Shown: positions 1 through 11,235 of the stretch, piece by piece
Numbering within the stretch: the first letter of the stretch is position 1
Layout: each line of letters opens with the position of its first letter
Source of the DNA: Apostichopus japonicus
Taxonomy: Eukaryota > Echinodermata > Holothuroidea > Aspidochirotida > Stichopodidae
DNA length: 64,000 bases
Direction: 5' to 3'
Assembly: GCF_037975245.1 (NCBI RefSeq)
Contig: NC_092573.1
Span: 22,537,265 to 22,601,264, forward strand
The notes under the pieces: generated by a model
What the model was told of the DNA's origin: nothing
Databases searched by the model: none
The model's input: only the letters and a program-made list of their open reading frames with translations
Position numbers and translations under genes: made by a program

Positions 1-203
1 CCAAACAGCTAAATTTGCTCGAAGCAAGCTAGTATTATGATAATTGTTTTATAGTATAAGTATAGGTCGGCACTTTTAAGGAACAGGATTTGTAACGGAA
101 TATTTTAAACATTTACCAAACACGTTAAGGTCTCCATAATTCCAAACTTACTCACTGCACATATTTCATTTCAAACAGTTGGTGTCTTGGGAAGTCGTAG
201 GTG
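1..203. other. unassigned flank
   Basis: I see no gene or clear repeat here. The last 8 bases before 212 are the left copy of the target duplication of the adjacent MITE. Confidence 0.5.
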
Positions 204-211
204 AGGTCACT

Positions 212-420
212 CAGGGGGGTAGGAAGCTTCCAAAAAGTGGGGGGGGGCACAAAATCAGAGGGGCACTTTCTCATTCCACATACACAAGTCGTTAAGATAT
301 TCAAGAGACAGTTCTTCATCAAAGGGGCACATATTATTTGCCAGTATAGGGCACATTTGCAATTTGTGGAAAAAAAGGAGGGGCACGTGCCCCCAGTGCC
401 CCCCGAGCTCCTACCCCCTG
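212..420. mobile_element. hAT-like MITE, 209 bp, perfect 8-bp target duplication
   Basis: The element starts CAGGGGGGTAGGAAG and ends GCTCCTACCCCCTG, which are imperfect terminal inverted repeats. It is flanked by identical 8-bp direct repeats AGGTCACT at 204-211 and 421-428. An 8-bp duplication with CA...TG ends is the hallmark of hAT-superfamily insertion. Inside, runs of G alternate with GGGGCAC blocks, and the right subterminal part (GGGGCACGTGCCCCC) resembles the left end of the larger element at 2571. The short ORFs on both strands that cross it (about 152-466) run over both ends of the insertion, so I treat them as chance reading frames. It is too short to encode a transposase and must be non-autonomous. 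Confidence 0.85.
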
Positions 421-428
421 AGGTCACT

Positions 429-1239
429 ACACCTTTTACAGTAAATCTATGAAAGGAGCAAGCCAACTATATAGTGACATAAAACTAATTAACACACACT
501 CAGAGTATACACACTTGTTACGCGATGTAGGCCGCAGTAGTAATTTTAAACAGCATCCTAAAGTTCGAGGCGCACAAATTTCAATAACATTTCATGCTGC
601 AGCAAGTTTGATACAAATCTTACTAACTACCGTGTATGAAGTTACATAAACTGGCCTTTATACCCTGGAGAGAACCCTTCTTTTGTACAAAATTATATTT
701 ATTTCTGCAAACATTATCAAATATAGTAGAAATCTCGAGAGAAATTGAATTTACACAGCTATACTATTATACTGAAGGCAATTTATGACTAAATGAATGC
801 AAACTGCTATAGTTTGCTGTTACGATGCTTGAAATGGTCTCTCCGGTCGCTGAGAGCTAGATACGGTAGCTTGACTTGTATGCCTGTAAGTTACGATAAG
901 TATATGGTATGGGTGTTTAAATGTGGGTCGATATACCAATAGTTCTATCACCTAATTATGCTAGAAAGTCAAAATTATGGCCAGCCATGCTCAAACTTTA
1001 TAATGTCATATCCCGCCATCTTCAAAGCATTTTGTGTCACTGCAACATAACTGTCTAATTGGACACTTCTATGTCTCAGGGAACCTTGGCCTTTGGGCTG
1101 GGTTGTTTTTGGAGGGAGGGGGGGGGGCGTCATGGGAACTAATGTTAAACACTTTCAGTCATTTTAGATGCTAAAATTTGGGACGAATACGGATAACACT
1201 TACATCTGTCAGTACCGTTGGTTTAGAACGTTGTAATTT
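429..1239. other. unassigned, no gene seen
   Basis: AT-rich, with one GGGAGGGGGGGGGGCG tract near 1115-1130. I see no coding signal, terminal repeats or tandem structure. A 66-codon frame starting at 449 has no recognisable similarity. Confidence 0.4.
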
Positions 1240-1356
1240 AGATATAGCTTATATATATAGCTAAGTAAAGCTTATATAGCTATATTTATAGCTTTCATAG
1301 CTATATATAGCTTGTATAGCTATATATAGCTTACTTAGATATATAAAGCTTATTGT
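1240..1356. repeat. TATAGCTT-type AT-rich tandem repeat (left part)
   Basis: Irregular copies of TATAGCT/TATATAGCTT fill this stretch. The same motif resumes at 2366-2420, on the far side of the hAT-like element at 1357-2357, so the element landed inside this simple repeat and split it. Confidence 0.75.
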
Positions 1357-2357
1357 CATAGGCGTACGGGACCATCTCGGTTTGGGGGGGGGGCAGAAAC
1401 TTTTGTGCCCGAAAGTTCCCGTGACACTATCTAAGCGGAGCGCCACCATCGGTTGGCGCGTAGCGTAGAAGAAATTTTTTGGCAAAATGTGCCTCTGAGA
1501 TTGCCGGAAATGGCACTTCTGAGGCCTTGCAAGTTGCATCTAAACATTCTTTATTTTATAATCTCAAGTTGAGAAATTTTCACTCCCCCAAAAATTTGGT
1601 AAATTAGAAGAAGAAAAAATGGTAAAATCACTTTGAAGGGGAAAAATAGGACAGTATATTTTTTAAGCTCCTATTTAGTTACGGTATTTATTATTTTAAC
1701 ACAGTACTCAGCTACCTCCAAAAAAATACATTGTAGCCGGGAAAATGTCGCTGTGTCGGGTGAGACGGCAATTTGTCTCACAAAAAAAGTATAAAAAATA
1801 ACAAAGAATATGATAAACCTGTACTTTTAGGCTTGTAGGCACTCCCCCCCCCCCATCCCACCATCCATGAAGAAGAAAATGTTTCTTATATACACTCATG
1901 TCTGGGATGTCCAGGTATACAGTTGACTAGTTAGAAAAAATGTTTACTGCGGTTTTTTCACTTCAGAGACTGCTAATCTCCATGCATGCATGTCACCACG
2001 ATTGTGAGCGGCGTTCACTGTTAATAATTTTGGGCGATAGTGCAAAAAGCGTGGTAGCCCAGATGAGCTGCGCTTACGGTGGTGTTACACGGAAATATTC
2101 GGGCATTATGATGCTAAATGAAGAAAATCATTAGGCCTATATTAATATTAATGTCACAAAACAAATAACACAGAACGCTCTCCACGGAATTGTCGGGCAA
2201 AAATATGAAAAAGATTCGAGCAAGCTACTGCATATTTATATATATATTTTTTCTCCTCTTAGGCTGCCCGAATTTTTCAAGACTTTTGCCCGAATTTCTT
2301 GTCCTCTGGAAATTTGGGGGCCAGTCTGCCCCCTGCCCCCCGCCTTGTACGCCTATG
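1357..2357. mobile_element. hAT-like non-autonomous element, ~1.0 kb
   Basis: The left end CATAGGCGTACGGGAC and right end TTGTACGCCTATG form terminal inverted repeats starting CATAGGCGTAC. Flanking 8-mers CTTATTGT (1349-1356) and CTCATTGT (2358-2365) match at 7 of 8 positions, as expected for an aged hAT target duplication. Near each end is a long G or C tract. Bases about 1422-1527 are homologous to the reverse complement of 3330-3434 in a different MITE family. The right subterminal part, with repeated TGCCCGAATTT and a C-rich run, resembles the MITEs at 44164 and 62818. ORFs inside (1261-1539 minus, 1708-1899 minus, 1940-2134 plus, 2190-2411 plus) match no transposase motif. Confidence 0.8.
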
Positions 2358-2365
2358 CTCATTGT

Positions 2366-2420
2366 TATATATATATATATATATATATATAGCTTACATA
2401 GTTCTATATAGCTTATTTTG
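2366..2420. repeat. TATA/TATAGCTT repeat (right part)
   Basis: (TA)n followed by TATAGCTT copies. This continues the repeat at 1240-1356 beyond the inserted element. Confidence 0.7.
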
Positions 2421-2790
2421 AGTAATACTCGATAGTTTTGATAAAATTAAGTGACCAGACTCTGCTTTAAATCAACAAGTACAAAGCTCGATTAGTTTAT
2501 AATCCTTTTATAGTCCAATTTCGTGAGTTTTTTTTATCTGTTTAATAATATCTTTGAATGTCACACAAATCAAGGGCGGCGGAACCGGGGGGGGGCACAG
2601 GGGGCACGTGTCCCCCCACTTTTCCTCAGGTTAAAAATGTGCCCTTTTTCTACATAAAAATTGTACTCTTGATCACCTTATTAGGTCAGCGATATTTCAG
2701 TAAGAGATCTAATCCTAATTTAGAACTATTAATGAATTTCAGTGGGAAAAACTCAAAGCTATTTCGAATGGAAAAAAATTGTTAGTATCT

Positions 2791-3077
2791 CTCCTGTATG
2801 ACCACAATGACATTCGCCTGGCATTTCCGAATGTTCTCCGCCTAATACACATACACCTATACTGGCACCAATGAGCGCAGCCTCCGGAGAGAGATCCTTC
2901 TCCGTACAACGCCGGATAAAGACATACTTGCGGAGAACGATTGGTGAAAAACGATATAATAATATGCTAATGCTTCATATCCATAAAGCAAGAACGGACG
3001 GATTAGTTATACGGGACATCGCTAAAGAGTTTACAAAGCGAAACCCACGTCGAATGAAATATTTCGGGAAGTTTTAA
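2791..3077 (+). pseudogene. hAT transposase C-terminal dimerisation domain, fragment with frameshift
   Basis: The frame starting at 2871 gives 68 residues that include GERSFSVQRRIKTYLR, then MLMLHIHKAR. These match the A-S-x-ERSFSxLxxIKTYLR...L..L.I.. signature of the hAT-family C-terminal dimerisation region. Immediately upstream, the frame at 2800 reads DHNDIRLAFPNVLRLIHIHL, which looks like the preceding FPN...L...L..I helix of the same domain, but this frame ends at a stop at 2872-2874. The domain is therefore split by a one-base frameshift around 2860-2870. No DDE catalytic core or zinc-finger BED domain is present in the element. The methionine at 2871 is internal and not a true start. 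It is a fossil transposase fragment, almost certainly inactive. Confidence 0.85.
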
Positions 3078-3103
3078 ATGTTTACTACCACAAGGCTTGT
3101 AAC

Positions 3104-3492
3104 CAGTGGCGGAGCGTCCATACAGTCAGGGGGCGGATGCCCCCCCTGACGGAGTCAAATGGACTGCTGGCGCCCTTTTCAGCTTTTTACCACTTTTTAC
3201 TTATTCGCGATTGTTGACTTTTTTATTGCGCTCTCATCTACCTAGTGACATTTGTCACGTTTTGTTGGTGTAATTTTCTCACAAACTGGCGATGACACCT
3301 ATTTATTCTTCGTTTATCTGCAAATAAGCAAGGCCCGAAAAGGGTAATTTCCGGCGATCTAGGGAGTATCTTTACTCAAAAAAATGCTGTACGCTCCGCG
3401 CCAACCTGTGGTGGCGTTCCGCTTAGATAGTGTCGAAGGCGCCCCTACAGACCATTCTCGACCCCTGATCAATACCCCTAGCTCCGCCACTG
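3104..3492. mobile_element. hAT-like MITE (family with TIR CAGTGGCGGAGC), nested
   Basis: Starts CAGTGGCGGAGCGTCC and ends AGCTCCGCCACTG. Flanking 8-mers CTTGTAAC (3096-3103) and CTTCTAAC (3493-3500) match at 7 of 8. A second copy at 60596-60974 is nearly identical along its length and starts and stops at the same bases, which independently fixes the boundaries. It lies inside the hAT element 2571-4006, so it inserted after that element. ORFs over it (for example 3384-3587) carry no recognised domain. Confidence 0.9.
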
Positions 3493-4087
3493 CTTCTAAC
3501 ATTCTGGTAAGTGCCATTATGCATATTCAATTTAAAAAAAAAAAAAATCCTAATGCATTTAAAAAATGCATTGCTATATTACATTGAGACTTTGTAATAA
3601 GCAGAAGCCATTTATAGCCTACTATGAATAATGAGTATAGTTTTAATATCCCATAACCTACCCCATCATTTCGTATTTTGACATATTTCATTAGCGTTCA
3701 TGCATGTATCGATCGCGTGTGCAGGGACTTGGACTTTATAATGATTTCACCTCATTTTGTCTCGAAAGAAAACTTGTTCCTTCTTTCCCAATTTGCACAT
3801 TGGATATTGCAGTGCTAGTATGCATTTTTTTTCCTTGAGGGTGGGGGGGGGGACGTTGATGGAGTGATGTGTATACGCAAATAAAATAATACAATAAGAG
3901 TTATGAAGAGTACTAAATATCAGGCTGCATCAGTCCAATCGAATTTCTGCAAAGTGTCCTTCGACGTCGGTGCCCCACCAGATTAAAAGTGCTTCCGCCG
4001 CCCTTGACACAAATTGAATGTAGTTTTCACTGTTGCGTGTGACAAACCGTTGAACTTAACGTAAAGGCCTACCGCGTACATAAATAG

Positions 4088-4290
4088 ATTTCAGTGCGCC
4101 TTTTGTGTATATTATCTGTTGTCTTCTTTCATCTTTGATTTTTGCCGTAGAAATTGTTTGTCTGGTATTGTCTGGTATCTTCATCACTATATTGCATCAT
4201 TAATGGCAGAAATCGATCCAGTACCTATAACGTCAATGCACTTATGAATGACTATTTTTGTTTTTACAGAATCATATTTTCTGGTATCCT
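4088..4290 (+). repeat. dispersed repeat, third copy of the unit duplicated near 40-41 kb
   Basis: This stretch is homologous to the reverse complement of about 39985-40195 and 40803-40975. Shared landmarks include TTTGATTTTTGCCGTAGAA, GAAATCGATCCAGT and TGCATTAATGGC/TGACAG variants. All three copies can be read as part of short ORFs with a similar peptide (CIINGRNRSSTYNVNAL here), but each copy has different flanks and frame ends. I treat it as a mobile or dispersed repeat of unknown class and not a gene. Confidence 0.7.
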
Positions 4291-4510
4291 TATCACTGAC
4301 AATTTAATATTGTTGCACATAATATATATGTATAGAAACATGCAGTCAATGAGTTCTGGGTTCAGGGTGCAACAATGTATACAGTACCACCATAATAACT
4401 TACCATAATTTGTCAAGTTCCTGTATAAACTGTGGTGTAAGACATGGGGTCAGGCTAATCTGTATGCGGACCCCCCCCCCCCATGACACACCATTTTCCA
4501 GCCGTTCTTG

Positions 4511-4563
4511 GTATATATATATATATTTATATATATATATATAGATATATATATATAGATATA
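4511..4563. repeat. (TA)n microsatellite
   Basis: Interrupted TA dinucleotide array with ATTTAT and TAGATA interruptions. A C13 tract lies just before it at about 4470-4482. Confidence 0.9.
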
Positions 4564-5737
4564 AGGTATATTACTTCAAAGTAAAATGTACGAAAGTATA
4601 TTAACAGGAAGTCAGAAGACATTTATTTCCCCTGACTAAAAACTGATTATCAAATTAAATGTGTATAATCAAGATGGAATAGTAGGGAGGAACATTAATT
4701 CTCCGTAGTGTATGTAGTAGCAACATAGCTTTTTTTTTTTGCTCAGGAAACTAAAATTACTTGACAAATCACTTTAAGAGATGAATTGTCAAATTGTGAT
4801 ATTTTTAGCACCACGAGCCATAAGAGAAAGTCCTTTCCTCCAAGTGCTATATGAGCCATCTTGACATTGAAAAGACTTTTTACCCTAGCATTGGAAACGG
4901 CTGTTCCTAAGGGTTGAGGCCATCATGTCGATCACTGAATACAGTAAGATCTCTTTAGTTTTCCTATACACGGAGAACGATACAGGGGTAATTTGCCTAC
5001 ACGTTGCTCGTTCTTCTTGGTAATTTATATAACTGATATACAAAAATGAAAGAAACAATTAAGTAGCGAGAAATATAAACAATTTTTTAGATATCTCGGA
5101 GGCTTGCACATGGGTAAGTCAGTGTGCGTTTCAGTTCTCGTATTCATATGTTGACGAAGCAAGCATGGGTGGATTTATTGGTGCATAGGCTCTACGTGTG
5201 GATGCCCTATACGTTATAAGAATAAATAACTTCTAAGATAGAGTCAGTTTGGGCATAGAAAATCAAAAATCAAATCATAATTAAATCAACTTAATTCATT
5301 TAAATAAACAACAAACAATCAACTTAATTCATTGCCCACGAGTCCGGTCCCAGCAAAGATTGAGACTATCACCATGTGATGGTGATGGTGTTACGTAACG
5401 TGCAGTACCAAAGGAAATAGGGACCATAATTAATGTTTAGAATTAATAGAGCCATTGTGACATTGGAAAGCTTTGACAGCGATGAACAGTAGAAATGTTT
5501 TCATATGTCTTGTATGGCGACCGACGGACGGTTCGACAAGGGACGGTTTTGACAAGGAACGGTTTTGACAAAGCAGAAGTTGAGTCGACATTACATTTAG
5601 ACGGCGGCGGAAATCGCACGACATATAGTGTTAACATTTGTCAACTGAAGAACACTCACAAGTTATATCTCGTAGACACACCATTTGGTGTATTTGGGCT
5701 TATCGGTTAAAGACTCTCTTAGTAGGAGCATGCAGTC
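4564..5737. other. unassigned, no gene seen
   Basis: Low-complexity AT-rich DNA. A small set of degenerate repeats of GGACGGTTTTGACAAG lies at about 5525-5572. Short frames at 5430-5710 overlap on both strands and match nothing I recognise. Confidence 0.4.
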
Positions 5738-5788
5738 AACTTGTTGAAAGCGTGAATTTGTTGAAAGCATCAACTTGTTGAAAGCATC
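5738..5788. repeat. 17-bp tandem repeat, 3 copies
   Basis: Three consecutive copies of AACTTGTTGAAAGCRTS start at 5738, 5755 and 5772. Confidence 0.85.
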
Positions 5789-6100
5789 AAGTCTAGATAT
5801 CTTACATATACAAACACAAGTTACCTCCATTGTAGACATTTGCATTGCTTGATCAGAATTTGGCGTTGTTATGGTAACAGAAAATTACAACCCAACGTGA
5901 ATTGCAGTTTTAAATATCCCTTGTACACTGGTAAGAAAGAGCATTGATATTGTCTTAAGAAATTCGAAATGTCCGAAAAAGAACACCAGTAGGGAAACTG
6001 GTTTTCAGGAACTTCCTGGACGATAATTTTAAACATGCAAATCTCAAATGTTTTCACATTGGTGTCTGTTTTTACATAATAGTGTTGGTTTATTGAAATC

Positions 6101-6347
6101 TAATAATAATAACAACAACAACAATAATAATAATAATAATCAGCAGCAGCAGCAGTTATTTTCACGCGACCACAAATGTGAAAGAAACCCGCAAGGGCTT
6201 ATGGATTACTACTTACACGTCGGGTGGCTTCCAATTCAACTTTCAAATTCAAATTTGGAATCTTTTCAATTTAGTAAGTCATTTCAGATGGAAAAACTGT
6301 AGATTGCTCTTGGATAAAAAAAAACCTTACTACGACCCTATATCCCA
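6101..6347 (-). mobile_element. ATT-tailed tRNA-derived SINE, 5'-truncated copy
   Basis: The body matches the SINEs at 22724-23016 (+) and 25069-25482 (-) through shared blocks such as GAAACCCGCAAGGGCT, CACGTCGGGTGGCTTCC and GTAGATTGCTCTTGGAT. The tail in this orientation is the AATAAT/AACAAC simple repeat at 6101-6140, followed by (CAG)n. The tRNA-like head with boxes A and B is missing: similarity fades after about 6347, where the other copies continue into the tRNA part. 5' truncation is typical of target-primed retroposition. The 84-codon ORF over it, with poly-N and poly-Q, is a by-product of the tail. Confidence 0.85.
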
Positions 6348-7439
6348 AATACTTTAGTATATAATTGATAATATCCTCCACAATGTGTGTTCGCCTGTAT
6401 TAGGCACAAGGACTACACCACAAAAGCTATATACTAACAGAAAATTTGTCGCCTTTTTCCCATGCTCATTCTCAGCCTGCAGGAGGAAATATTTAAGCAA
6501 TTAGTTTGTATACCAATTTGGCGTTCCGAGCAATTAGTCGGCAAATTTCCCCAGATGCGCGATGGCTCATAAACGTTGGAAGAAAAGCGTTTTTTTTTAG
6601 ACAAAATGAGACGGACCAGCTGTCGCCAATATGAGTGCATCATCCGTATCTCTATGGTATCAATGAACAACTTTATGCCAGGAAGTCATAAAAGAAGCTC
6701 ACTCGACAATTACGGTAGAAAGGATTTAAAAAGTGATCTTTAAAAACGTTCTCACGTAATTAGCTAAGTGATATTAAAATACTAAAAACAAAGGAGACAT
6801 ATTATACCATTTAAAAAAGGTCATTCATATTAAAGCACATTGTTATAGTGACCAAAAAAATATATATTAAAATCAAAACATTTTTAAAGGTCAGTTTTTG
6901 CTATTTATTGATTATCATAAATTTCGTCTTAAAAGAAATTATCTTCGTATACAAATGGCAACACTTTTTTCTTCTTCTTCTGTCGATGATGAAATTAATA
7001 TCCTAATTTATTTTATTTAACAACGGTCCCGTTATTTATAATAAAATCAGCTTTCTAAGATTAAAGAGTGCACAAATTGGATGGTTCATGGGAAAGAGAA
7101 AAGTGCATAGTTCAATTTTCAATACTATAATGGATGTTTGTAACAGCTTATTTTTTTCTGGCTGGAAACGAAACCATTACTGTAACATTAGCTTTGTTTC
7201 TATACAACTACAACGGCTTGAAAAGTTTTAGGTACTACAAATATCATAATACCCGGCGCATACCTTGTATCTAAAGTATATCTTAAATACAAAAGGCGTG
7301 CTAAGATACACTTATGACTCTCAGCACAAATTATTCTTTTTCATATCGACCTATATATGGAAACTTTCCGTATTGCTTGGCGACAGTCATATATATATAG
7401 TGATGACATTATATCATACCAAGAACGTGGCTAGGAGTT
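6348..7439. other. unassigned, no gene seen
   Basis: AT-rich DNA. ORFs of up to 78 codons occur on the minus strand (6434-6670), but none has a recognisable domain. Confidence 0.4.
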
Positions 7440-7680
7440 TTACTTGGATTGGTCAAATGTTAGCTCAGTGGTTAACGCCGGTGCCTTCCAATCATAAGGT
7501 CCCCAGTTCGAGTCACTCCAAGATTAATGTATGTCGTCCAGTTACAGAGTTGTTGACAATTGACAACTCATAATCATGGACGTTAAATATGAATCTAAGA
7601 GACTGACTTCGGTCAACTTGCGGCTTTGATTAGCCAATGAGGCTTCTTCGCGAGTTCCTGCTTGCAGGAGGATTTAAAAT
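7440..7680 (+). mobile_element. tRNA-derived SINE ending in the (ACAT)n array
   Basis: A box-A match TTAGCTCAGTGG (7460-7471) and a box-B-like AGTTCGAGTCAC (7505-7516) have the spacing of an internal RNA polymerase III promoter. A tRNA-unrelated body of about 160 bp follows, ending GGAGGATTTAAAATG, and then the sequence passes straight into ACAT repeats. This is the order head-body-simple tail seen in SINEs. It differs from the ATT-tailed SINE elsewhere in the window. The 5' boundary is approximate. It is not a functional tRNA: the acceptor stem does not pair convincingly and the anticodon arm is degenerate. Confidence 0.7.
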
Positions 7681-8758
<1,078 letters not shown>

Positions 8759-9240
8759 AATGAGCGACATCATTATCATTGTGTGAGGATGAATGAAACT
8801 CTCTCTGTTTTTCTGTTGTTGTAAATCGTCACTTATCCAGACAAAAAATATGATGTTTTCTACAAACGACTGTATTTCGCAGACAACTTGAAGTCAGAGT
8901 ATTTGGACTGTTCAAACATGTTTACCACGATGTTATCACAATTCACATACCACGAGAAAGAAAGGTTTGTACTTTACCTAAAGTTGATGAACAGTAAAAC
9001 AGTCATATCTAAAGTTAGGATTTTTTTTTATAAAGGAACCTGATATTGCAGTGATTGGGCTTTCAATGATTATCTCAAAATGAAGGTTTTGAAAACTTGA
9101 TATGTTGAGAAGTATTTCAGTTGAGGATCAACAAAGAGACAGACAGTGATTTACCTCATGATGTAAACGACTGATTTTTATCTAGAGGTCTTGGAAGCAT
9201 TGCATCTTTCCTGTTAAATTTACAGTGGAGATATATTAAA
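8759..9240. other. unassigned, no gene seen
   Basis: Single-copy-looking AT-rich DNA with no ORF above the noise. Confidence 0.4.
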
Positions 9241-9990
9241 TAGAAGGGGATATATACTCAACTGTAAGCGCGCACTATAAACGAGCCTTCTACGATACCA
9301 ATGACGTCATAAACCATTTGTTGCTATGGAAATGATATGAACAAATGAAGAAAATGAGAATTTTTCATAAAAACACCCCAATCAGCAGAACATGAAAGCT
9401 TCCCCAAATAATAACAATGGTGCGTTCCCCACGCCCATTGGCTTTCACCAGTGACGTATACTATTTGTTAAAATATACAGAAAAGGCACAAATAATATCT
9501 ACAAGGTATTTTGAACAATAAATATTAATGAATGACATATTCTGCACGAAGATTAATTACCCCTTTTAATAATGGAGTGCATTTGTTGCAAAAGCGTAAT
9601 TGGCCAATTGACACTCACGGTTCGTTATAACCTGTCACCATAAGGCAGCGATATCAATGAACTATAATTCTTACATTTGTCAACTAATTTGCTTCTTCTT
9701 TTTGCTGCCCATGGCCTCTAGCTATAAAGTTTGAGTTGAAACCTTTCTCTTTAAATGGATTTCCCCCCTTCTATTTAAAGCAAGAAACGATTGGATGAAA
9801 ATAGAATGGAATGGTTTTGCAGAGAACGTAATTTGAGGGACTATGGGGCATTTATAGACAGCTATAGTTTATTGCTGGAGGCATCTCCTATGACTGATGT
9901 CTTGTAAATAGTCTTCAAATCGTCAAGTAAAAATTGTCCGGAAAATGCTGCCATTCTACTGACGAGAGGGCTAACGCTACTGATTTATAC
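9241..9990. promoter_or_regulatory. candidate non-coding regulatory stretch
   Basis: This stretch is free of simple repeats and TIR elements. It holds several motif-like words: a perfect CRE-type TGACGTCA at 9302-9309, a SOX/POU-like CATTTGTTGCTATGGAAAT at about 9315-9333, and a 12-bp palindrome AATTGGCCAATT at 9598-9609 that has CCAAT on both strands. There is no ORF. Motif matches of this length arise by chance, so this is only a candidate enhancer or conserved element, to be judged by cross-species conservation. Confidence 0.2.
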
Positions 9991-10092
9991 GTTGAAAGAA
10001 AGCCCTTTCTTTTCAGGTGTGAAAAGTAGAAAGATGAAATAACATATATGCGGAAGGTTCAACTATAGTATTGAACATACATACTGTGTATG

Positions 10093-10277
10093 TGTAAAAG
10101 TAAGAGGGCCTGACGTTTCGATCCTAGCAGGATCTTCTTCAGAGGCTAAATGACAAGTAACAGTAACAGAAGGGACAAAAATACGCACAGAATACAGACA
10201 GGTTAATGAGCATGGTGAACACAAAGAGAATAATAACTAGTGGATAAGCAGTTTGCTACCAGTTTTATTTTATTTTG
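10093..10277 (+). mobile_element. short retroposon-like element, copy A (185 bp)
   Basis: Starts TGTAAAAGTAAG, contains CCTGACGTTTCGATCCTAGC and GCAGGATCTTCTTC, and ends GGATAAGCAGTTTGCTA...TTTTATTTTATTTTG. A second copy at 52471-52657 has the same two ends and nearly the same length. Here the flanks ATACTGTGTATG (10081-10092) and ATACTATATATG (10278-10289) match at 10 of 12, a plausible old target duplication. Duplications of 11-13 bp and a TTTTA-rich 3' end suggest target-primed retroposition, but no pol III boxes are evident, so the class is uncertain. Confidence 0.7.
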
Positions 10278-10297
10278 ATACTATATATGTATTAGAT

Positions 10298-11227
10298 CCT
10301 AGGTTCTCAACCTTTTTCTATCTGGGGACCCCTTGAGATAAACTGAAATGTTTGGAGGACCCTCGGACAGTGACCGCCGGCCTGGGGGAAGGGTATAAGG
10401 GGAGTGGGTGTCCCCCTCCCCTTTTGATTTTTTTTTTCAATATTTGAGGGTTAGTTGCGAAATGGTGCATTATTTTGTGACTTTTAAAATAAATTTATGT
10501 TCAAGAATTTATGTTTAGAAATGCTTTTTTTTACTGGGCCTGGAATGCAGTTTTCCTAGAGCTGCAAGTATTGCTAGGCATAGGCCTACTTGGAAATTGT
10601 TACTTTCAAATTTTATACTTCCCAATTAAATTTTAATTTGGAAGCGATGAGCTGTCAGATACAAACTGGTTGATTCTGCATGATGTCAGGAGAATTATGG
10701 GTTTTCTTTGTCAGAGATAGCTGCAAATGTCACCGTTTTTTGTGTCAAATCCAAGTTAGTTATAACTTTTCCTCCACCAAAGCCTTATAACTACCGCGCT
10801 TCGATGTGTCAACAGTGAGCAACGCATCATAGTTATGGCTCTGCATGTTAGGATGTATAGTGTGCAGTTAAGTTGTACACAACACTCGGGTGGCATGTTA
10901 TCCATACCTCACCGCATGTATACCAATGAGAAACTATATTACTTGTTTTCATCGGGAACGCACGATTCAACATTTATCGACTACTGACGATACGGTCTGA
11001 TCATCAGGGTCCGACGTATTGACGGCTAGCCTAGCCTAGATTTCTATAGAGGCATACATACTTCTTCCTTCGACTATATCTCTCATTCCATTTTTCACGA
11101 ACCTCTTCGGCTTTCGCGGACCCTTATTTTTTCACGGACCCCCTGCGGACCCCTTTGCCCTCACGGACCCCCAAATAAATTTCATGGACCCCCTAGGGGT
11201 CCGCGGACCCCAGGTTGAGTAACCTGG
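10298..11227. mobile_element. hAT-like non-autonomous element, 930 bp, perfect 8-bp duplication
   Basis: Begins CCTAGGTTCTCAACCTTTTT and ends CCCCAGGTTGAGTAACCTGG, which are imperfect inverted repeats of the CAGnGGTTCTCAACCT type common in hAT elements. Identical 8-mers TATTAGAT lie at 10290-10297 and 11228-11235. The subterminal regions are rich in GGACCCC/GGGGTCC: clusters of CGGACCCC at 11117-11210 and GGGGACCCC near 10323. Such repeated subterminal words are typical transposase-binding regions. No transposase ORF remains. The 87-codon minus frame at 11132-11395 spans the element end and is not credible. Confidence 0.85.
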
Positions 11228-11235
11228 TATTAGAT

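Larger units (their letters stand above)
2571..4006 (+). mobile_element. decayed hAT transposon with perfect 8-bp duplication and a nested MITE
   Basis: Ends CAAGGGCGGCGGAACC and GCTTCCGCCGCCCTTG are near-perfect terminal inverted repeats. Identical 8-bp direct repeats ACACAAAT lie at 2563-2570 and 4007-4014. Inside, at about 2791-3077, is a broken piece of hAT transposase on the + strand, so this is a deletion derivative of an autonomous element that kept the C-terminal end of its gene. A second TIR element with its own 8-bp duplication sits at 3104-3492. Without that insertion the element is about 1.04 kb. The left subterminal region contains G-rich GGGGCAC/GTGCCCTTT motifs also seen in the MITE at 212-420. 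Confidence 0.88.

Noticed and set aside
6048-6302. ORF with poly-Asn and poly-Gln, resembling a low-complexity protein
   Set aside because: The homopolymers are the AAT/CAG tail of a SINE and the rest is the SINE body read antisense.
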